Assembly: GCF_905475395.1 (NCBI RefSeq)
Contig: NC_058342.1
Location: 36,042,140-36,106,139 of the forward strand
Length of the DNA: 64,000 bases
Direction: 5' to 3'
Source: Chrysoperla carnea
Taxonomy: Eukaryota > Arthropoda > Insecta > Neuroptera > Chrysopidae
This document shows positions 24,401 to 39,400 of this stretch, in pieces. Numbering within the stretch: position 1 is the first letter of the stretch; each line of letters starts with the position of its first letter. The position numbers and the translations under genes are program-made. The notes beneath the pieces are model-generated. The model ran no database searches, was not told where the DNA came from, and saw only the letters and a list, made by a program, of their open reading frames with translations.

Positions 24401-27400
24401 ATGATCCGAGAAATATTGAAGAAAATAAACGCATCCAAAAAAAATTTTAACTGAGTGTTTTAAATGTCACTGTTAGCAAAGTTGTTGCGGCTATTACAGG
24501 ACACATTTTGGGCGGCAGGCATGCTTATCGCTTGGGCCTGATAGTGTATCATGACTACTGCAGGAGCTGTCACAGTCAGGAGGAGGAAGAAAAAATGTCT
24601 CATCTTCTTTTTTTGGAGTACCTCCAGGAGATCACCTACAGGAGTAATAACTATATCAAATTTTTGAAATCGAACAACGGGATCTTAAATTAAAGAAATA
24701 TCCAAGAAAAGGTGTTTATATTTATGTAAAACAAATGACCTTTCAGTCTCGCAACTGGATATAACCCCTTAAACCTTCCCTTAAGTCCAGTATGGTCACC
24801 GTCATCGATGATCATTATTGCATTACCATTTTTAGTCTGGAATAATAACTCAACCTATGGCTTCTTGAAGAGAACTATTTTGTGTCAGTATCATCGGTAA
24901 AGTGTTAAAAATAAAAAGGATTCTGAGTGACGTGTTAAAATTATATTTATAAACAAATTAAAATAATTCTATTTTACATATCACATGAAATTTTTGTACA
25001 TTTAAAATGAAAATTCTCTTAAAACAAAATAATTATATCAAACACATTCAAAATAGTACTACTTGAAATATTTAAAGCTGAAAATAGGAAAATTTGTGAA
25101 CAGTAGAAGTGATTTAGGAATAATAAATCTAGAAAAAAAAAGAAAAAAATCAACAATAGCTTCTAAAATCAAATACATCAAAACTAAAGCAAGTATTCAT
25201 ACAAAAAGGAAAATAAGTTAGAATCCTACAAGGAATCGGTAAAGTCCTTGTAGAATCCTATCAATTTTTCCTGGCAAAACATACGTAAAATACCCTACCT
25301 GAAAATTATGAGGAGAATCCATTGTTCCACTGCATCCTTCGCCAGCATTACTGTTCTTAGAACGCTTTGTACCTAAAGATGGTGCCTGATTTTCGGTTAT
25401 TAATTTACGTTTACCTAATTCCGTACGTTTCGTATTCGATGAGAATGGAACAAGATCTGGGACATTGTCATTCTGGTGAACGTATTCAATTTTAAATGTT
25501 TTCGCCATTTGTAAATTTGATTTAGCTGTTGGTTTCACTTCAAGGTATCCATTTGAGGTACGCACAACCGTAAAATCCGATTCATTCGATGATGATGATT
25601 GAGAATCGGAACTCTTTGATTGAATCTTTCCAGAATGTTTGGTTGTTTGTACGAATACGGTTTGTTTAACTCCTTCATGATTTTCGTACTCAATACTCAT
25701 CGGTGAAGGGGGGCTATTGTTTTTTTTGAGTAATGGAGGAGTTACTCTTTGATTTTTTAATATATTCGTAAATGTTATCGGAGCAGCTTGTTGGTTAGCT
25801 TTAGAAGGTGCTTGTTGATTTGTTATTGCTATTTCGATATCATCATCGGATTCGGTGATATTTATTATCGGATCTGATGATCTTTTACAAATGTTTATCA
25901 ATTTACCAGATTTTGGTACCTGTTTAATTGTTTCTGATTCACGTGCTATCTTTAATGAATTCGTAAACGTTGTTAACGGTTTAAATTCACTTTTTCGTAT
26001 CAGTGGTTTTCTTTCCGTTTGTTTTACGATCGTGGATTTTGTATTATCAGTTAACGAAACTGATTTTCCTGGAATTTCTGTAGGTTTTGTAATAGATGCT
26101 GCCACTGGAGCGGTCGTTTGTTTTAGGATCGTGGAATTTGTATTGTTAATTGATTTTCCTGGAATTCCTGCAGGTTTTGTAATAGATGCTGCCGCTGGAG
26201 CCGTCGTTTGTTTTACGATCGTGGAATTTGTATTGTTAATTGATTTTCCTGGAATTCCTGCAGGTTTTGTAATAGATGCTGCCACTGGAGCGGTCGTTTG
26301 CTTTAGGATCGTGGAATTTGTATTGTTAATTGATTTTCCTGGAATTCCTGTAGTTTTTGTAATAGATGCTGCCACTGGAGCGGTCGTTTGTTTAACGATC
26401 GTAGAATATGTATTGTTAACTGATTTTCCTGGAATTCCTGTAGGTTTTGTAATAGTTGCTGTCATTGGAGCGGTCGTTTGTTTTACAATCGTGGAATTTG
26501 TATTTATAACTGCTTTTCCTGGAGTTCCTGTAGGTTTTGTAATAAATGATGAAACTGTAGCAGTCGTTTGTTTTACAATCGTGGAATTTGTGTTGTTAAC
26601 TGATTTTCCTGGAATTCCTGTAGGTTTTGTAATAGATGCGGTCGTTTGTTTTACGATCGTGGAATTTGTATTTATAACTACTTTTCCTGGAGTTCCTGTA
26701 GGTTTTGTAATAAATGATGAAACTGTAGCAGTCGTTTGTTTTACGATCGTGGAATTTGTGTTGTTAACTGATTTTCCTGGAATTCCTGTAGGTTTTGTAA
26801 TAGATGCGGTCGTTTGTTTTACGACCGTGGAATTTGTATTGTCAATTGACTTTCCTGGTATTCCTGTAGGTTTTGTAATAGTTGCTGCCGCTGGCGCAGT
26901 CGTTTGTTTTACGATCGTAGAATTTGTATTGTTAACTGATTTTCCTGGAATTCCTGTAGGTTTTGTAATAGATGCTGCCGCTGGAGCAGTCGTTTGTTTT
27001 ACGATCGTGGAATTTGTATTGTTAACTGACTTTCCTGGTATTCCTGTAGGTTTTGTAATAGATGCTGTCAGTGGAGTGGTTGTTAGAACAGTAATATTCC
27101 CTAATTTGTTACCCTGGGTACCTTTTGATGGTAAAATATTCGTAGGTGCAAATAAAATTGATTTTACAGTCATAGGACGATTATTTACATGAACCGAGGT
27201 TCCCGGTTTTATGACATTCGTAGGAGTTGATAAAATTTGTTTGGCTAGAACCGTTTGTTTGGCTAAAACCGTTTGAGTGTTTTTTATTGGAGGTTGTTTT
27301 ACATCTACGGATGTTTTAAGTATGCTTTTTAATTTTTTATCATTTTTCGTTTTAGATGGAAGCGAATTTGTAAGTGATGTTTTCGTTGCAGGTTTTGGAT

Positions 27401-30400
27401 GGATGGATTTTGATTGAGTCTCCTGGTTTTGTTTATTTTGTTGCGCTGTAGTTGCTTCTTGGCCTTTTCTAATCACTTCTGTGATTAATGATGAGAAATT
27501 GTTGTCACAGGATGTTACAGAAGAAGACGAAGACGATGCTGTAATTGGTTTTGAAACAAAACGATATTCGTCATCTTCTTTTATAAGACGTAAAGAATTA
27601 CCCAATGCTGTTAAATTTAAACCACTTGGACCTGAGGCACTTGGTTTTGACTCAGATGTAACCTTCGATTGTGTTTGTTTGTTTTCAACACCAGATGTAG
27701 CTGTTTGAGATACTGACACCTTTAATGCTGTTATAAACTTACTAGCTTCTACCTTACAACCGGTAGTTGTTAAGGTTATAATAGGTTTATTTTGAGAAAT
27801 TGTTGATTGAGTCTCCTGGTTTTGTTTATTTTGTTGCGCTGCAGTTGCTTCTTGGCCTTTTCTAATCTTCTTAACTTCTGTGATTAATGATGAGAAATTG
27901 TTATAGGATGTTGTAGAAGAAGACGAAGACGATGCTGTAATTGGTTTTGAAACAAAACGATATTCGTCACCTTCTTTTATAAGACGTAAAGAATTACCCA
28001 ATGCTGTTAAATTTAAACCACTTGGACCTGAGGCACTTGGTTTTGACTCAGATGTAACCTTCGATTGTGTTTGTTTGTTTTCAACACCAGATGTAGCTGT
28101 TTGAGATACTGACACCTTTAATGCTGTTATAAACTTACTAGCTTCTACCTCACAACCGGTAGTTGTTAAGGTTATAATAGGTTTATTTTGAGAAATTGTT
28201 GTCTGTGTCGATTGCGTTTTACTACAGGGTTTGCTTGTTTCTACGTTTTTTGAAATTGTAGCCGAAATTGTAGGTTTTATGGTTGGGTTGGATTGAGGTT
28301 TATTCTCTACAGAATTAGAAAGTTTAAGAGGTGGCTTGGTAACTTTTTCAATTTGAACAATTTTTGGTATGGGAGTTGAAGTATTCGGTTCTGTAACTGA
28401 TTTTTGATCAATTATACTTTCGATGTTTTTTGAAATTGAAACTTGAACATCTTTCTGTGTTTCTGTATTCTCTGATATAATCGCCTCCTTGATCTTCGGA
28501 GGCGATTTATTAAAAAAATTTGCAAATGATAATTTCGTGTCTGATTCAAGCTGAGCTGGTTTTTCAGGTATTTCTTCAGTTTCTTTTGTAACTTTACGCG
28601 GACTAACATCTATTGTAGAATAGTCAGATTTTCGACTAATTTCCCCTGAAAGTGATTTTAAGGCTTCTGTAAATGTGGTAATTTTATTGGTACTGTTTTT
28701 TTCGGATGGATCGTTCCGAAAAAAATCACATTCATCGTTTTTTGATGAAATATCTAAGGAAGAAGGTGATACAGCTCGTAACATAGTTGGATCTTCTTCG
28801 TCTTTCGAATATTCTAACAAACTTGAAAATACTTTGGGCGGTTGCGAAGGTATTTCCTCGCTTGTGAGTAATTTTGAAGGTTCTGCTTGATCTATTTCTG
28901 ATAAAATATTTTCGAAGAGATCTTTAGAACCTTTTAAAGGACTTGGCCATGCTGTTTTTGTTTTACTATCTTCTAAATTTGGTGAAATGATTGGCCATGT
29001 TGTTTGTGGTTTATTCTCTTCTAATTTTGGTGAAATAATGGGCCTTGTTTTTTGCTTATTATCTGTTAATTTTGGCAATGTTGTTTTGGGTTTATTATCT
29101 GCTAGTTTTTCGCGTGAATTTTTTGATGATTCTTCGTCAAGTGAACTAAACAATTTTGTAGGTGTGACACGCTTCGTTGACATCAATGTCGAAGATCCAC
29201 TTGGTGTTATTTTCGCCTCTTCTATTTCTTTGGTCTCGTTTCCCTTAGCTTCGTTAGGTTTAACTTCAAGAACTTTATTACTGGAGGATGATTTTACTTC
29301 CACAGTTTTTTGATAAGAAAATCTATAAAAATGATGTTTTGGTGAATATTTTGACTCGTTATCATCGGAATGTAAGATTTTTTGATCACATTTGGAATGA
29401 GTTTGTAATTGATTCTGATCCGTTGAATCTGACTCTTGTTTGTTGGAATGTTGATCATCCTCCAAATTTTTAAATAAATTCTCAAATTCTGAATGGGTTC
29501 TTTGTTTTGTTTCAGCTGAATCTGTTGATTTCAGTAAATCCGAGAAATCAATTTGAGAAATAATACTATTTTGATAAACTTGTTTATGATGGTATTTCGT
29601 TTCGTATATTTCTGAAGATTTTGTATCTGTATCTGTCGAAGTGATCGCAAAAGCGTTAACATTAGGTTGTTGAACAATTGATTCAGTTGATGATTTTACA
29701 TTTAGTTGAGTTTTAGATTTTAGTACATTTCTCTCACAATCATTTGACAATTCAGTAGCAATCATATCACTTTGTTGTTCTAATATTTCAATAACTTGTT
29801 TCATTTGTTGATCATTTTTAGCGTCATCAATAGACTGACTGATAGATGACGTTGAAGGTATCTCTCTTGAATCAACAACAGTTGAACTCTTTTCTTGTTC
29901 ACGACTAAAACTTTCTAACTTGTTAATATTTGCTTCAATTTGAGAAATTGTTTGTAAATGATCGAATCCGTCAAAATCGTCTGTATCATCAAATAATATT
30001 GTTGAATCAATTGTAGATTCATTCTTCTTTGATTCTATTTGATCTTTCATTGATGGTAATAAAAACTGTTGATCTGATGTTGATTCAATCTTTTTTGATT
30101 CTACTTGATCCTTCATGGATGGTAATAAAAACTGTTGATCTGAAGTTGATTCATTTTTTTTCGTTTCTATTTGATTCTTCATTGATGGTAATAAAAACCG
30201 TTGATCTGAAGTTGATTCATTAGTTTTTGATTCTATTTGATCTTTCATTGATGATAATAAAAATTGTTGATCCGATGTTGATTCATTCTTTTTCGTTTCT
30301 ATTTGATTCTTCGTAGATGGTAATAAAAACTGTTGATCCGGTGTTGATTCATTCTTTTTCGTTTTTGTTTGATCCTTCATTGATGGTAATAAAAACTGTT

Positions 30401-33400
30401 GATCCGGTGTTGATTCATTCTTTTTCGTTTCTGTTTGATCCTTCATTGATGGTAATAAAAATTGTTGGTCTGATGTTGATTCAATCTTTTTTGATTCTAC
30501 TTGATCCTTCATTGATGGTAATAAAAATTGTTGATCCGGTGTTGATTCAATCTTTTTTGTTTCTACTTGATCCTTTATTGATGGTAATAAAAATTGTTGA
30601 TGCGAAGTTGGTTCAATCTTTTTCGTTTCTATTTGATTCTTCGTAGATGGTAATAAAAACTGTTGATCCGGTGTTGATTCATTCTTTTTTGATTCTATTT
30701 GATTCTTCATAGATGATAATAAAAATTGTTGATCGGAAGTTGATTCAATCTTTTTTGTTTCAATTTGATTCTTCATTGACGGTAATAAAAATTGTTGATC
30801 CGAAGATAATTCAATCTTTTTCGTTTCTATTTGATTCGTCGTAGATGGTAATAAAAACTGTTGATCTGAAGTTGATTCATTATTTTTTGATTCTATTTGA
30901 TCTTTCATTGATGGTAATAAAAACTGTTGATCCGATATTGATTCATTCTTTTTCGTTTCTATTTGATTATTAATAGATGATAATAAAATTTGTTGATCTG
31001 AATTTGATTCATTCGTTTTTGTTTGTATTTGAGTCTTCATAAATGGCGATAAAAATTGTTGATCGGATGTTGATTCAATCTTTTTCGTTTCTATTTGATT
31101 CTTCATTGATGGTAATACATTTTGTTGATTTGATGTTGATTCATTGATTTTTGTACGATTTTGATTTTCCATTTGACCTGTAGATGTCAATAATGGTGAC
31201 GATGTTATTGACATCGAATCTACGTTTCTAAATTGATTTGTTTGTGGACTTGTTACGATTGTTGACTCGTTCACATTTGTTCGTTGATTTTGAGTCTTTA
31301 TTTGATTGGTAGAAGGTGATGGTATCATTAAACGTTGATTTGAATCAAACTCGTTTGTTTCCATTCGATTTTGACTTGTATTTGACTCAACAATAGTTTG
31401 TTGATTTTTTGTTTCATTGACTTTTGATGATGTTTGTTCAGAATCAACAATGACTTTAGTGATGGTAATTGACTCGTTGTTGAACGATTTATTTTGATTT
31501 TGTTGATTCTCAATTTGAACTGTTTGTTGATTAGTATTTTGAGCAAAACGTATATCAGATATCACAGATTGTAATGATTTCGTACTAGTAATGGTAGTTG
31601 AATCTTTTGGTTTTCTACGTGTGTAGGGTCGTTTTTTCTTAACAAGCGGATTATTTGGGTCTGTTAGATCACTTGATTCACTTTTACGTTTCTTTACTTG
31701 GTTTGCGAGTAAGTTGTGCAATAATGTTTGTGGGTCATGAAACGATTTAGTAATTTCTAACGAACTCACTTGTTTTGTTGGATCCAAATGATCACTAGAA
31801 GATGTAGATGTAGATGTAGATGTAGATGGTATAGAGTGCATTTTTATCACATCCTCGATTGTTGATGCCATTTGATAAGTACTTTTATTATAACCAGGTT
31901 CACTAGGACTAGAACCAGAACCAGAAGATGTGATACTTAAATTAGTTGTAGGTGTAGGAAGTGGAGGCCTGGAGGTAGAACTTAAATTATAAGCCATAGC
32001 TTCCTGTAATGTTTTTGATATTGATACTTCAGGTGAACTTAAATTATAGCTACTAGGTCCAAATGCTGTACTTAAATTCTTCACAGCAGATCCAAGTTTT
32101 AAATTCTGTGAAGTAGATGTACCACTTAAATTTTGAGTCCTTAATGGATTAGGATTAGGATTACTTGGTTTGTAGCCAGTAGAGCCAGTTGGACCCAGCA
32201 GCGTTGATGTTGATATTGTACTTTGCTTATAGATATTCAGAGATCCAATTGTTGTAGATGTTGAACTCAAATTTTGAGGATTCAGTCCAAGTGTTGTAGA
32301 ACTTAAATTATGAGCCGTGGATCCAAGTGTTGTCGTTGTAGTAGTACTTAAATTAAGACCGGTAGATCCTGTAGATATAGATGTTGAACTTAAATTTTGT
32401 GCTATGGATCCAAGTGTTGTTAGCGTTGAACTTAAATTATAAGCAGTAGCTGCTGTTCCAAGAGTTGATGCTAATGACACTTGCTGAGAATGCGCAGCAG
32501 GTATATTTGGTTGAATATTGCCATATTTTTGTACTAAATAGTTACGCATTGCTAATGTACCAGGATTTAAATTACCAACAGGTCGAGACAACGGTGTAAG
32601 CGTCGAAGGTGATCCAGACCCAGACCCAGGTCCAGTTGACTGTGGTGATAGATTTGCAGTACTTAATAACTTTTGTGAAAATAATGTTTTCTCTTGCTTA
32701 CGAATCGTCGGCCTAAATGCTCGTAAAGATTTCACTGTATTTGTATTACTACTCACTGTAGTTGTAACAACAGGTGATACTGAAGTACAAGATGTTCCAG
32801 GAATACCGGATGATACAGACGGTACCAAAGTATTAGAGAATCCAAGAAAATTGGGTGATATAGGTGATCCCGAAGTACAAGATTTTCCAGAAATACTGGA
32901 TAATACAGGTGATACCAAAGTATTAGATGTTCCAGGAATACCGGATAAAATAGATGTTACCACAGTATTATATGATCCAGGAATACCGGATGATACAGGT
33001 GATACTGAAGTAAAAGATTTTCCAGGAATACCGGATGATATAGATGTTATCGAAGTATTAGACGATCCAGGAACACTGGATGATACAGGTGCTACCGAAG
33101 TACCAGATGTTCCAGGAATACCAGATGATACAGATGTTACCAAAGTATTCGATGTTCCAGGAATACTAGATGTTACAGTTGTAATGGTACTAGGCTTAGG
33201 ATATATAATCGCACTATACTTGGGTGTTACGGGTTGAGCACGTGTAGTTACAGTGGGTCCAAATGGTCCGAACGGTGAAAGATGATGTTGCACACCAGAG
33301 GATTTGGTTGAATTAAAATATTCTTCAACACCTGAACTCGAATCGGATTTCGTTAAATCAATTAAATCAGTTTTAGCGGTTTTAACTGATGGATTAACAA

Positions 33401-36400
33401 TACGTTTTTTCTCAGTTTTAATTTTTGCAACAATTGGTTGATTTGCATCAATAATCTTTCTAGGGCGACCCAATTTAGGTTTGGGTGCGTTTGGATCAAC
33501 TGGTTTGCGTGGACGCCCAACATTACTTGATGGTGGTAGATAATCCTCACTATTATCTGAATCATATTTCCTCCTTGATCGTGAATCTTGACTATCTTCA
33601 GATTTCTTTGAACGTGCAACGTTTCGATTTCGACTAGAATCTGATCGAACATCTTCAAAATCTTCCTCCTCGAATTCATCATCCTCACTGAATTCAATAA
33701 AATGTTCGTAGCCTTTTTCAACCCCTGCATATGGATCATCTGCGTAATTGATTCCTGGCAAGTCCTTAAACTGATTATAATCGATGTTCAAGTACTCCAA
33801 TTCTTTGGATAACATTAATTTTAAGTCCTTGTACTGTTCAATGTAGTTACGACATCGCGTAAACATTTCGTTTCGATCCAAATTCCAATGTAACTGTTGT
33901 ATACGAGTGCTGGATAAAACCACATTTAGATCATCACATAAATGCGGAGCAAACGATGTTTTTTGTGGATCCAATAACTTTGTTGGATCAGGTTCCTCGT
34001 ACACTTGCACTTCCTCTACCCAATTATCGTCGTCATGTGAGAATAGCCCCCCACATGTAAAACATAAATGCGTACCTGATTTTGTTAGACTATGCCACGT
34101 ACAATCATCAGGTAATGCTGACGATGGTTTTGGCTGTGGCGCATCGTTCGCCACATTCTCAAGTACTTTAAATGTTTCCGCACATGGATTCACACAGAAT
34201 GCGTTTAATACAAATTCACGGCGTAACTCGTATTCAGGGAATATGGATGCGACCTCTTGGAATACACGTGATAATTTATTACCGAGTTCTCGTACAGTTT
34301 CTGGCTCTTTCAAAACACATTTCGCTTTGTCTAATGCATTTGCGTCAGTTGTTAAACCACGTATGTATAATTCAATTACAAATGTTACCACCTCACGATT
34401 CGTGGAAAACTAAATCAAAGATTTAATTGAGAACAATTTTTTTTAGCTTTATTTAGCCCAATCAATTTGCCGATTTAATCTGACATGTTTATCTATTGAA
34501 CCCAAATGCTCCTTTTTAACGCGATACTAATAAATTTCTTCCGATTAAAACTAAGGTTAGGTTAGACTTTAATGCTTCTTCCCATCTCTTCAAAAGCAAC
34601 CTACTCAAAAATTTTTATTCTCATCTCATAAGCTCAAAAGCTTATTCGGGAGTGATTCCACGAAAAACTTTACCATGAATGGAAAAAAAAAGAAAAGTTT
34701 TTGATGGTAAAAGTGGATTTTAGGGGGGGGGGGGTGGTGGTTTAAACTAAAATCGTTAACATAATTTATATTGTAGTGTCAGTCACATATGGAATCAACC
34801 ATCCCGTTTGAGGCAAAATTAGCTGAAAAAAAAGTAAGTTTTTTCACTAAATTAAACTTTTTTTCTTTTTACCCCCACTTCTTTTTTTCAACCAACTTTT
34901 CAAGAGGATAAAAATTATTGAATTTGACCTTATAAATATAAATCATATTTTAAGAGTAGGGCAGCCATCCGTCAATTTCGAGTTAACTAAAAATAGAGCA
35001 GTTCGATCCAAGAGAAAAAAGTCGATTTTCCCAGCAAAATGACTACGCTAGCTAATTGCATAATAAATCGATTCAGATTTTGAGCTTATCACGAATATTT
35101 CAAAGAATGCTGAATCAATTTATTTGATTTAAGAAAATCGTCTAGTGTTAAAAAGTTCATATCGTTTAGGATTCGTACCTTTAAAATCTAGGAACTTATT
35201 TTGACCTTTCATATAACCGCCCGGGTCCCTTCGTTAATTTCGTAAAATATTATCATATTTGCATTACTCATAAAATCGATCACTTTTATGTGTTACTCTT
35301 AAACGAAACCTTAAAACCTTTATTTGAAACATTTTAAAATCGTAACAATGACTTTCAAAATCTGGTAGTCTAAATTGAAACTACTGATATTTTATTCCAA
35401 AATTATCTGCCGTACTAATTTTTACAGGGTGTACAAGTAATTTAGTCAAATTAAAGAACCCTACCAGATATGCCCTTAGTACGCAAAACGATTTTATTAA
35501 AAAAATAAAATAAAATACAGTCAAACCCGGCTATAACAATATTAAAGTAGTATTCTGGCCTAGAAATTTGAAGAAATCAGAATCACAGAATTTTCTGGAA
35601 ACAAGTTTCAATTAATCACTCTGTACTGCGAGCTTCTGTTGCTTCAACAGAAGGCAAAACAGCTCGGTTAGCAGAAATAACTGTACAAGATATTGCATAT
35701 GAATTAGAAGAAGGTTCAATGGATCTGGGATCGCTGATTAATCCAAAGTGAGTAATATTATTATCCGAATTACTTTGCCGAAAGTGTCTCTCAAACTTAA
35801 AACGTGGGTTTCTTGGAACTACATTTTTGGAAGTGGTTGACATAACATCTCAAGTTCTATTCGACCGATTTCTTTAAAATTTGTTGGGAATCTTCCTTAT
35901 AAATCTCTTTAAGTATTGTAAACAAAATCGAAACGATCAAAAAAGGGATATAACTGAATTTTTTTTCATATCGACGCCATTTTGTGAATTTTTTATTTTT
36001 TGACCAAGGTTCAGACGATAACGACCCGACCGACATATTTCCTAATTAAGAATTTTTTTTATTGAAATCACTACAAGGGCTGGACTCGTGTCAACGAGAA
36101 TGCCGTGTTCTCTTCCCTCCCCCCTTAATTCAACAGCCTGCAATTCGAAGATTTTTTTTTTTCAATGACTACATAAATGTTTTTCATTTTCTTAAAATCT
36201 TAGTTTGAAAAATGCCTTCAATTGAGTCGACTAGACCAGAATACCCTTTAAGGTTTTACTGTTTAGAATGTTCAAAATAAAGCGATTAAAACTCAAAATT
36301 AATTAAAGAATTATTCAAAAAGACTGAGAACTGTTGGTCGTTATAAACACACAACTTGTTCGGTCACTCTAACCGATATATTACATGTATTTTTATATTT

Positions 36401-39400
36401 GGGTTTAGTGCTGAGAGCAGACTTTACTAATTAGTTATAATAATCGATCGATTCACTATTACGAGTTATTGATATCTTTTATAACCGGGTTTAACTGTAA
36501 TAAAAATCAAACTTAAAAAAAAAAATAAAAATACATACTTGCTTAAAAAGTTCTTGCGCAATAGCATAAATATGATCAGATGTTGCTGTTAATTTGCATA
36601 CAGAATTCAATTGTTTTTTGATATCAGCCACGGTACTATCAGTTACGTTACGCTTCGTGGCCATTTCACAGAAAATTTGTACGGAACGTGAATACAAAAT
36701 GTATTCATTTGTTTCAAGCACATTTATGGACATTCTTAAAATAAGCATATTGACTATTTTTAACGCAATATCGGATCGATTATGTTCTGCACGAAATCGA
36801 TCAACCATTAGCATTATCTCATCGTTAGAAAATGATTTTAACTGCAAATAATTAATTGTTTTAAAACTGCATCATTTAATTATTAACGCTACGCTAAGCT
36901 AAGTTAACTATAAAGCTAACTTCACACTTTATTTCAGTCGTTAGAGGCTAAAGGCGCGCTGCGCTCATGTAATCTGTACGATCGATATTTTATTTTTAGA
37001 ATTTTAAGAAGAAAGTCCCTTCGATGTTAAATATAACTTAAAATAATCCCCTATATATCTATATCGATGAGAGAAACGCTTTCACGCAAAAACTAATAAG
37101 TGGATTTGAATGAAACTTAACAATAATATAGTTCAAACATCAGAATAACACAAGAGATATAATTTATAAAGATATATTTAAAAAAAAAATTATAAATAAA
37201 TTTAATTTAGTCTATGACATTTCGCTACGCCATCTATGAGCACTATTTTGAACCATAAATTAAATTAACGATTCCTGTAATAAAATTCATGGTATTTATT
37301 TCTAGATAGAATTCATGGCCACCTTTTACTAATATATAACATTACATATTTTAAATTTGTAAAGCAATCCCTACCTTTATTTCGAGTGTAAGGGATGGGA
37401 AATAAATGAGAGCAAGAGAGGTGGAGGCTATAATGCGGTTGTCTTTACTTTTAAGCCCCGTGAAGCGGGCGGATTTCAAGCTAGTTTTATAACGATACTA
37501 AATTGAAGTGTTTTTAAATGTATGTTTAATTATGTAACGAGGTTAACCTTATAAATTTAAACGAGCCATCTCGGAAACGGCTCCAACGATTTTCATGAAA
37601 ATTAATATGTAGGAGGTTTTTGGAGCGAAAAATCGATCTAGCTAGGTTTTATTTTAAGAAAATATCGTTTTACCCGCGTTTTCAAGAAAAATAGAAACAT
37701 TGACTGCAAAATATGACTCTTCCTGACATCTATTGGTGACGAAATAAAGTACATTACCGCGACATTCAAATTGATATTTCAATATTTCACAAACATTTTT
37801 ATTTATAGAAAAATTTTACTCTTAATTTTCGTCTAATTTTCACCCTCGAAATTTAAAACGTAAGTCTCAAATATTTTCATACACTGATTTTTTTGGGAAG
37901 GTCCTAAATAGCTTCGAATTATCATTTAACTATTAGCAACAAAATTTAAAAGAAAAACATCGCGATATCATTAAATACAGATTACAGAGCGACACCAATG
38001 CCAACTCAACTTTGCGTAAAGTTCCCTGTTCAAGTAGGGAACTTGCAAAACTTTTTACTATTTCATCGGTTTTTCGATTGTTTTCGACTCGCGAATTGAA
38101 TGAATATATTTTCGAAGATTATTGAGGTAATATTCTATCCACAGTTTAAAAAAGAAAAATAAGTATTTCCCTAACTACGATTTTCTTTGAAATAAAAATC
38201 AGCAAGTTCCCTAATTCAACATAGTTTGGAACACTTTTTTTTTGAAAAACCAACCCGGAAAATTCTAAATATTTTTGAAAAGATATCAAGGTATTTTTAT
38301 TAAGATTTCCTAAGAATTTAATCAGTTTATTTCCCCCTCTCTGTTAAGAGGATCAATTTTCTAATTTAAAGTGTTATTCTATATTTTACCTTTTAGGATC
38401 AAAATTGACTATGAAAGCAACCCGAAGGACTAGGTCCAATTTGATGCCAGAACATGACGTTCCCCATCAAACTCTATAACTTTTGTTCTAAGTTATTTTT
38501 TGATTGGTCAACGAGCTTATGATACACTCTGTATATGTTACGTACTGAATGTATCAGTAAAGAGTGAACATTTTTATTACTAATGGTACATGCTGTAAAA
38601 TTCAATATTTATAGCGAGACTTGTAAATATGATACAAAGAAAATTTTGGGAAAAACCGATTAGTTATTATATTGACATTTCTCAATTATCCTAAACAATA
38701 AAGTTACAGTAAAAACTCTTTATAAATAAAGTAATACCTTGATTGCTCTTAAAAGATATTTGCATTCATTTTAAAATTATACAAAAATATTTCGTTTGTC
38801 ACCAAATTTTTGGGCTGGGCATATTCTCTGTTTATTTGCTGTTGATATTTTAAGGTTGTTCGGACACTAAATTTTCAAAAATCTAGTTCATTTAAGGATT
38901 TGATTATATTTGAGGTATGGTATGAAATCGCTTCGAATAGGGTCTATTATAGAATTCGAACTTTCTGAAGTAATATAACTTCTCGATTCATCGTCAAATG
39001 AACCTTATTTTTGAGCTTTTTGGGTCAGAAAAAAATTTTTGTTTCGGAATTTGATAAAACTCAGTTTATAAGGTAATTTTGACCCAAAAAATTCAAAAAT
39101 TGGGTTTATTGATCGATTGAGGTAGTAGTTTCTAAGGAAAACGATATCTTGCATCGATTTTTGACGTTATCTCGAAAACTAATCATTTAAATGTTTAATG
39201 AACCCGATTTTTGAAATTTTTGGGTCAAAATTACCTTATAAACTGAGTTTTATCAAATTCCGAAACAAACAATTTTTTGTGAAATTTTCGATTTTTTTCA
39301 AAGGGGTACCCCTTAAAAAAATTCCAAAAAATCGAAAAAAATTTTTCGTTTCCGATTTGGATAAAACTCACAATATAAGGTAATTTTGACCCAAAAATTC

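Noticed and set aside
25855-27192. 445-codon open frame on the plus strand
   Set aside because: It is the reverse complement of the ITKPTGIPGKS tandem array in the giant exon. Repeat units open in one frame stay open on the other strand; the hydrophobic FVIDAA-type product has no start context or family.
34550-34570. GGTTAGGTTAG as telomeric (TTAGG) repeat
   Set aside because: Only two units, inside an intron; not an interstitial telomere array.
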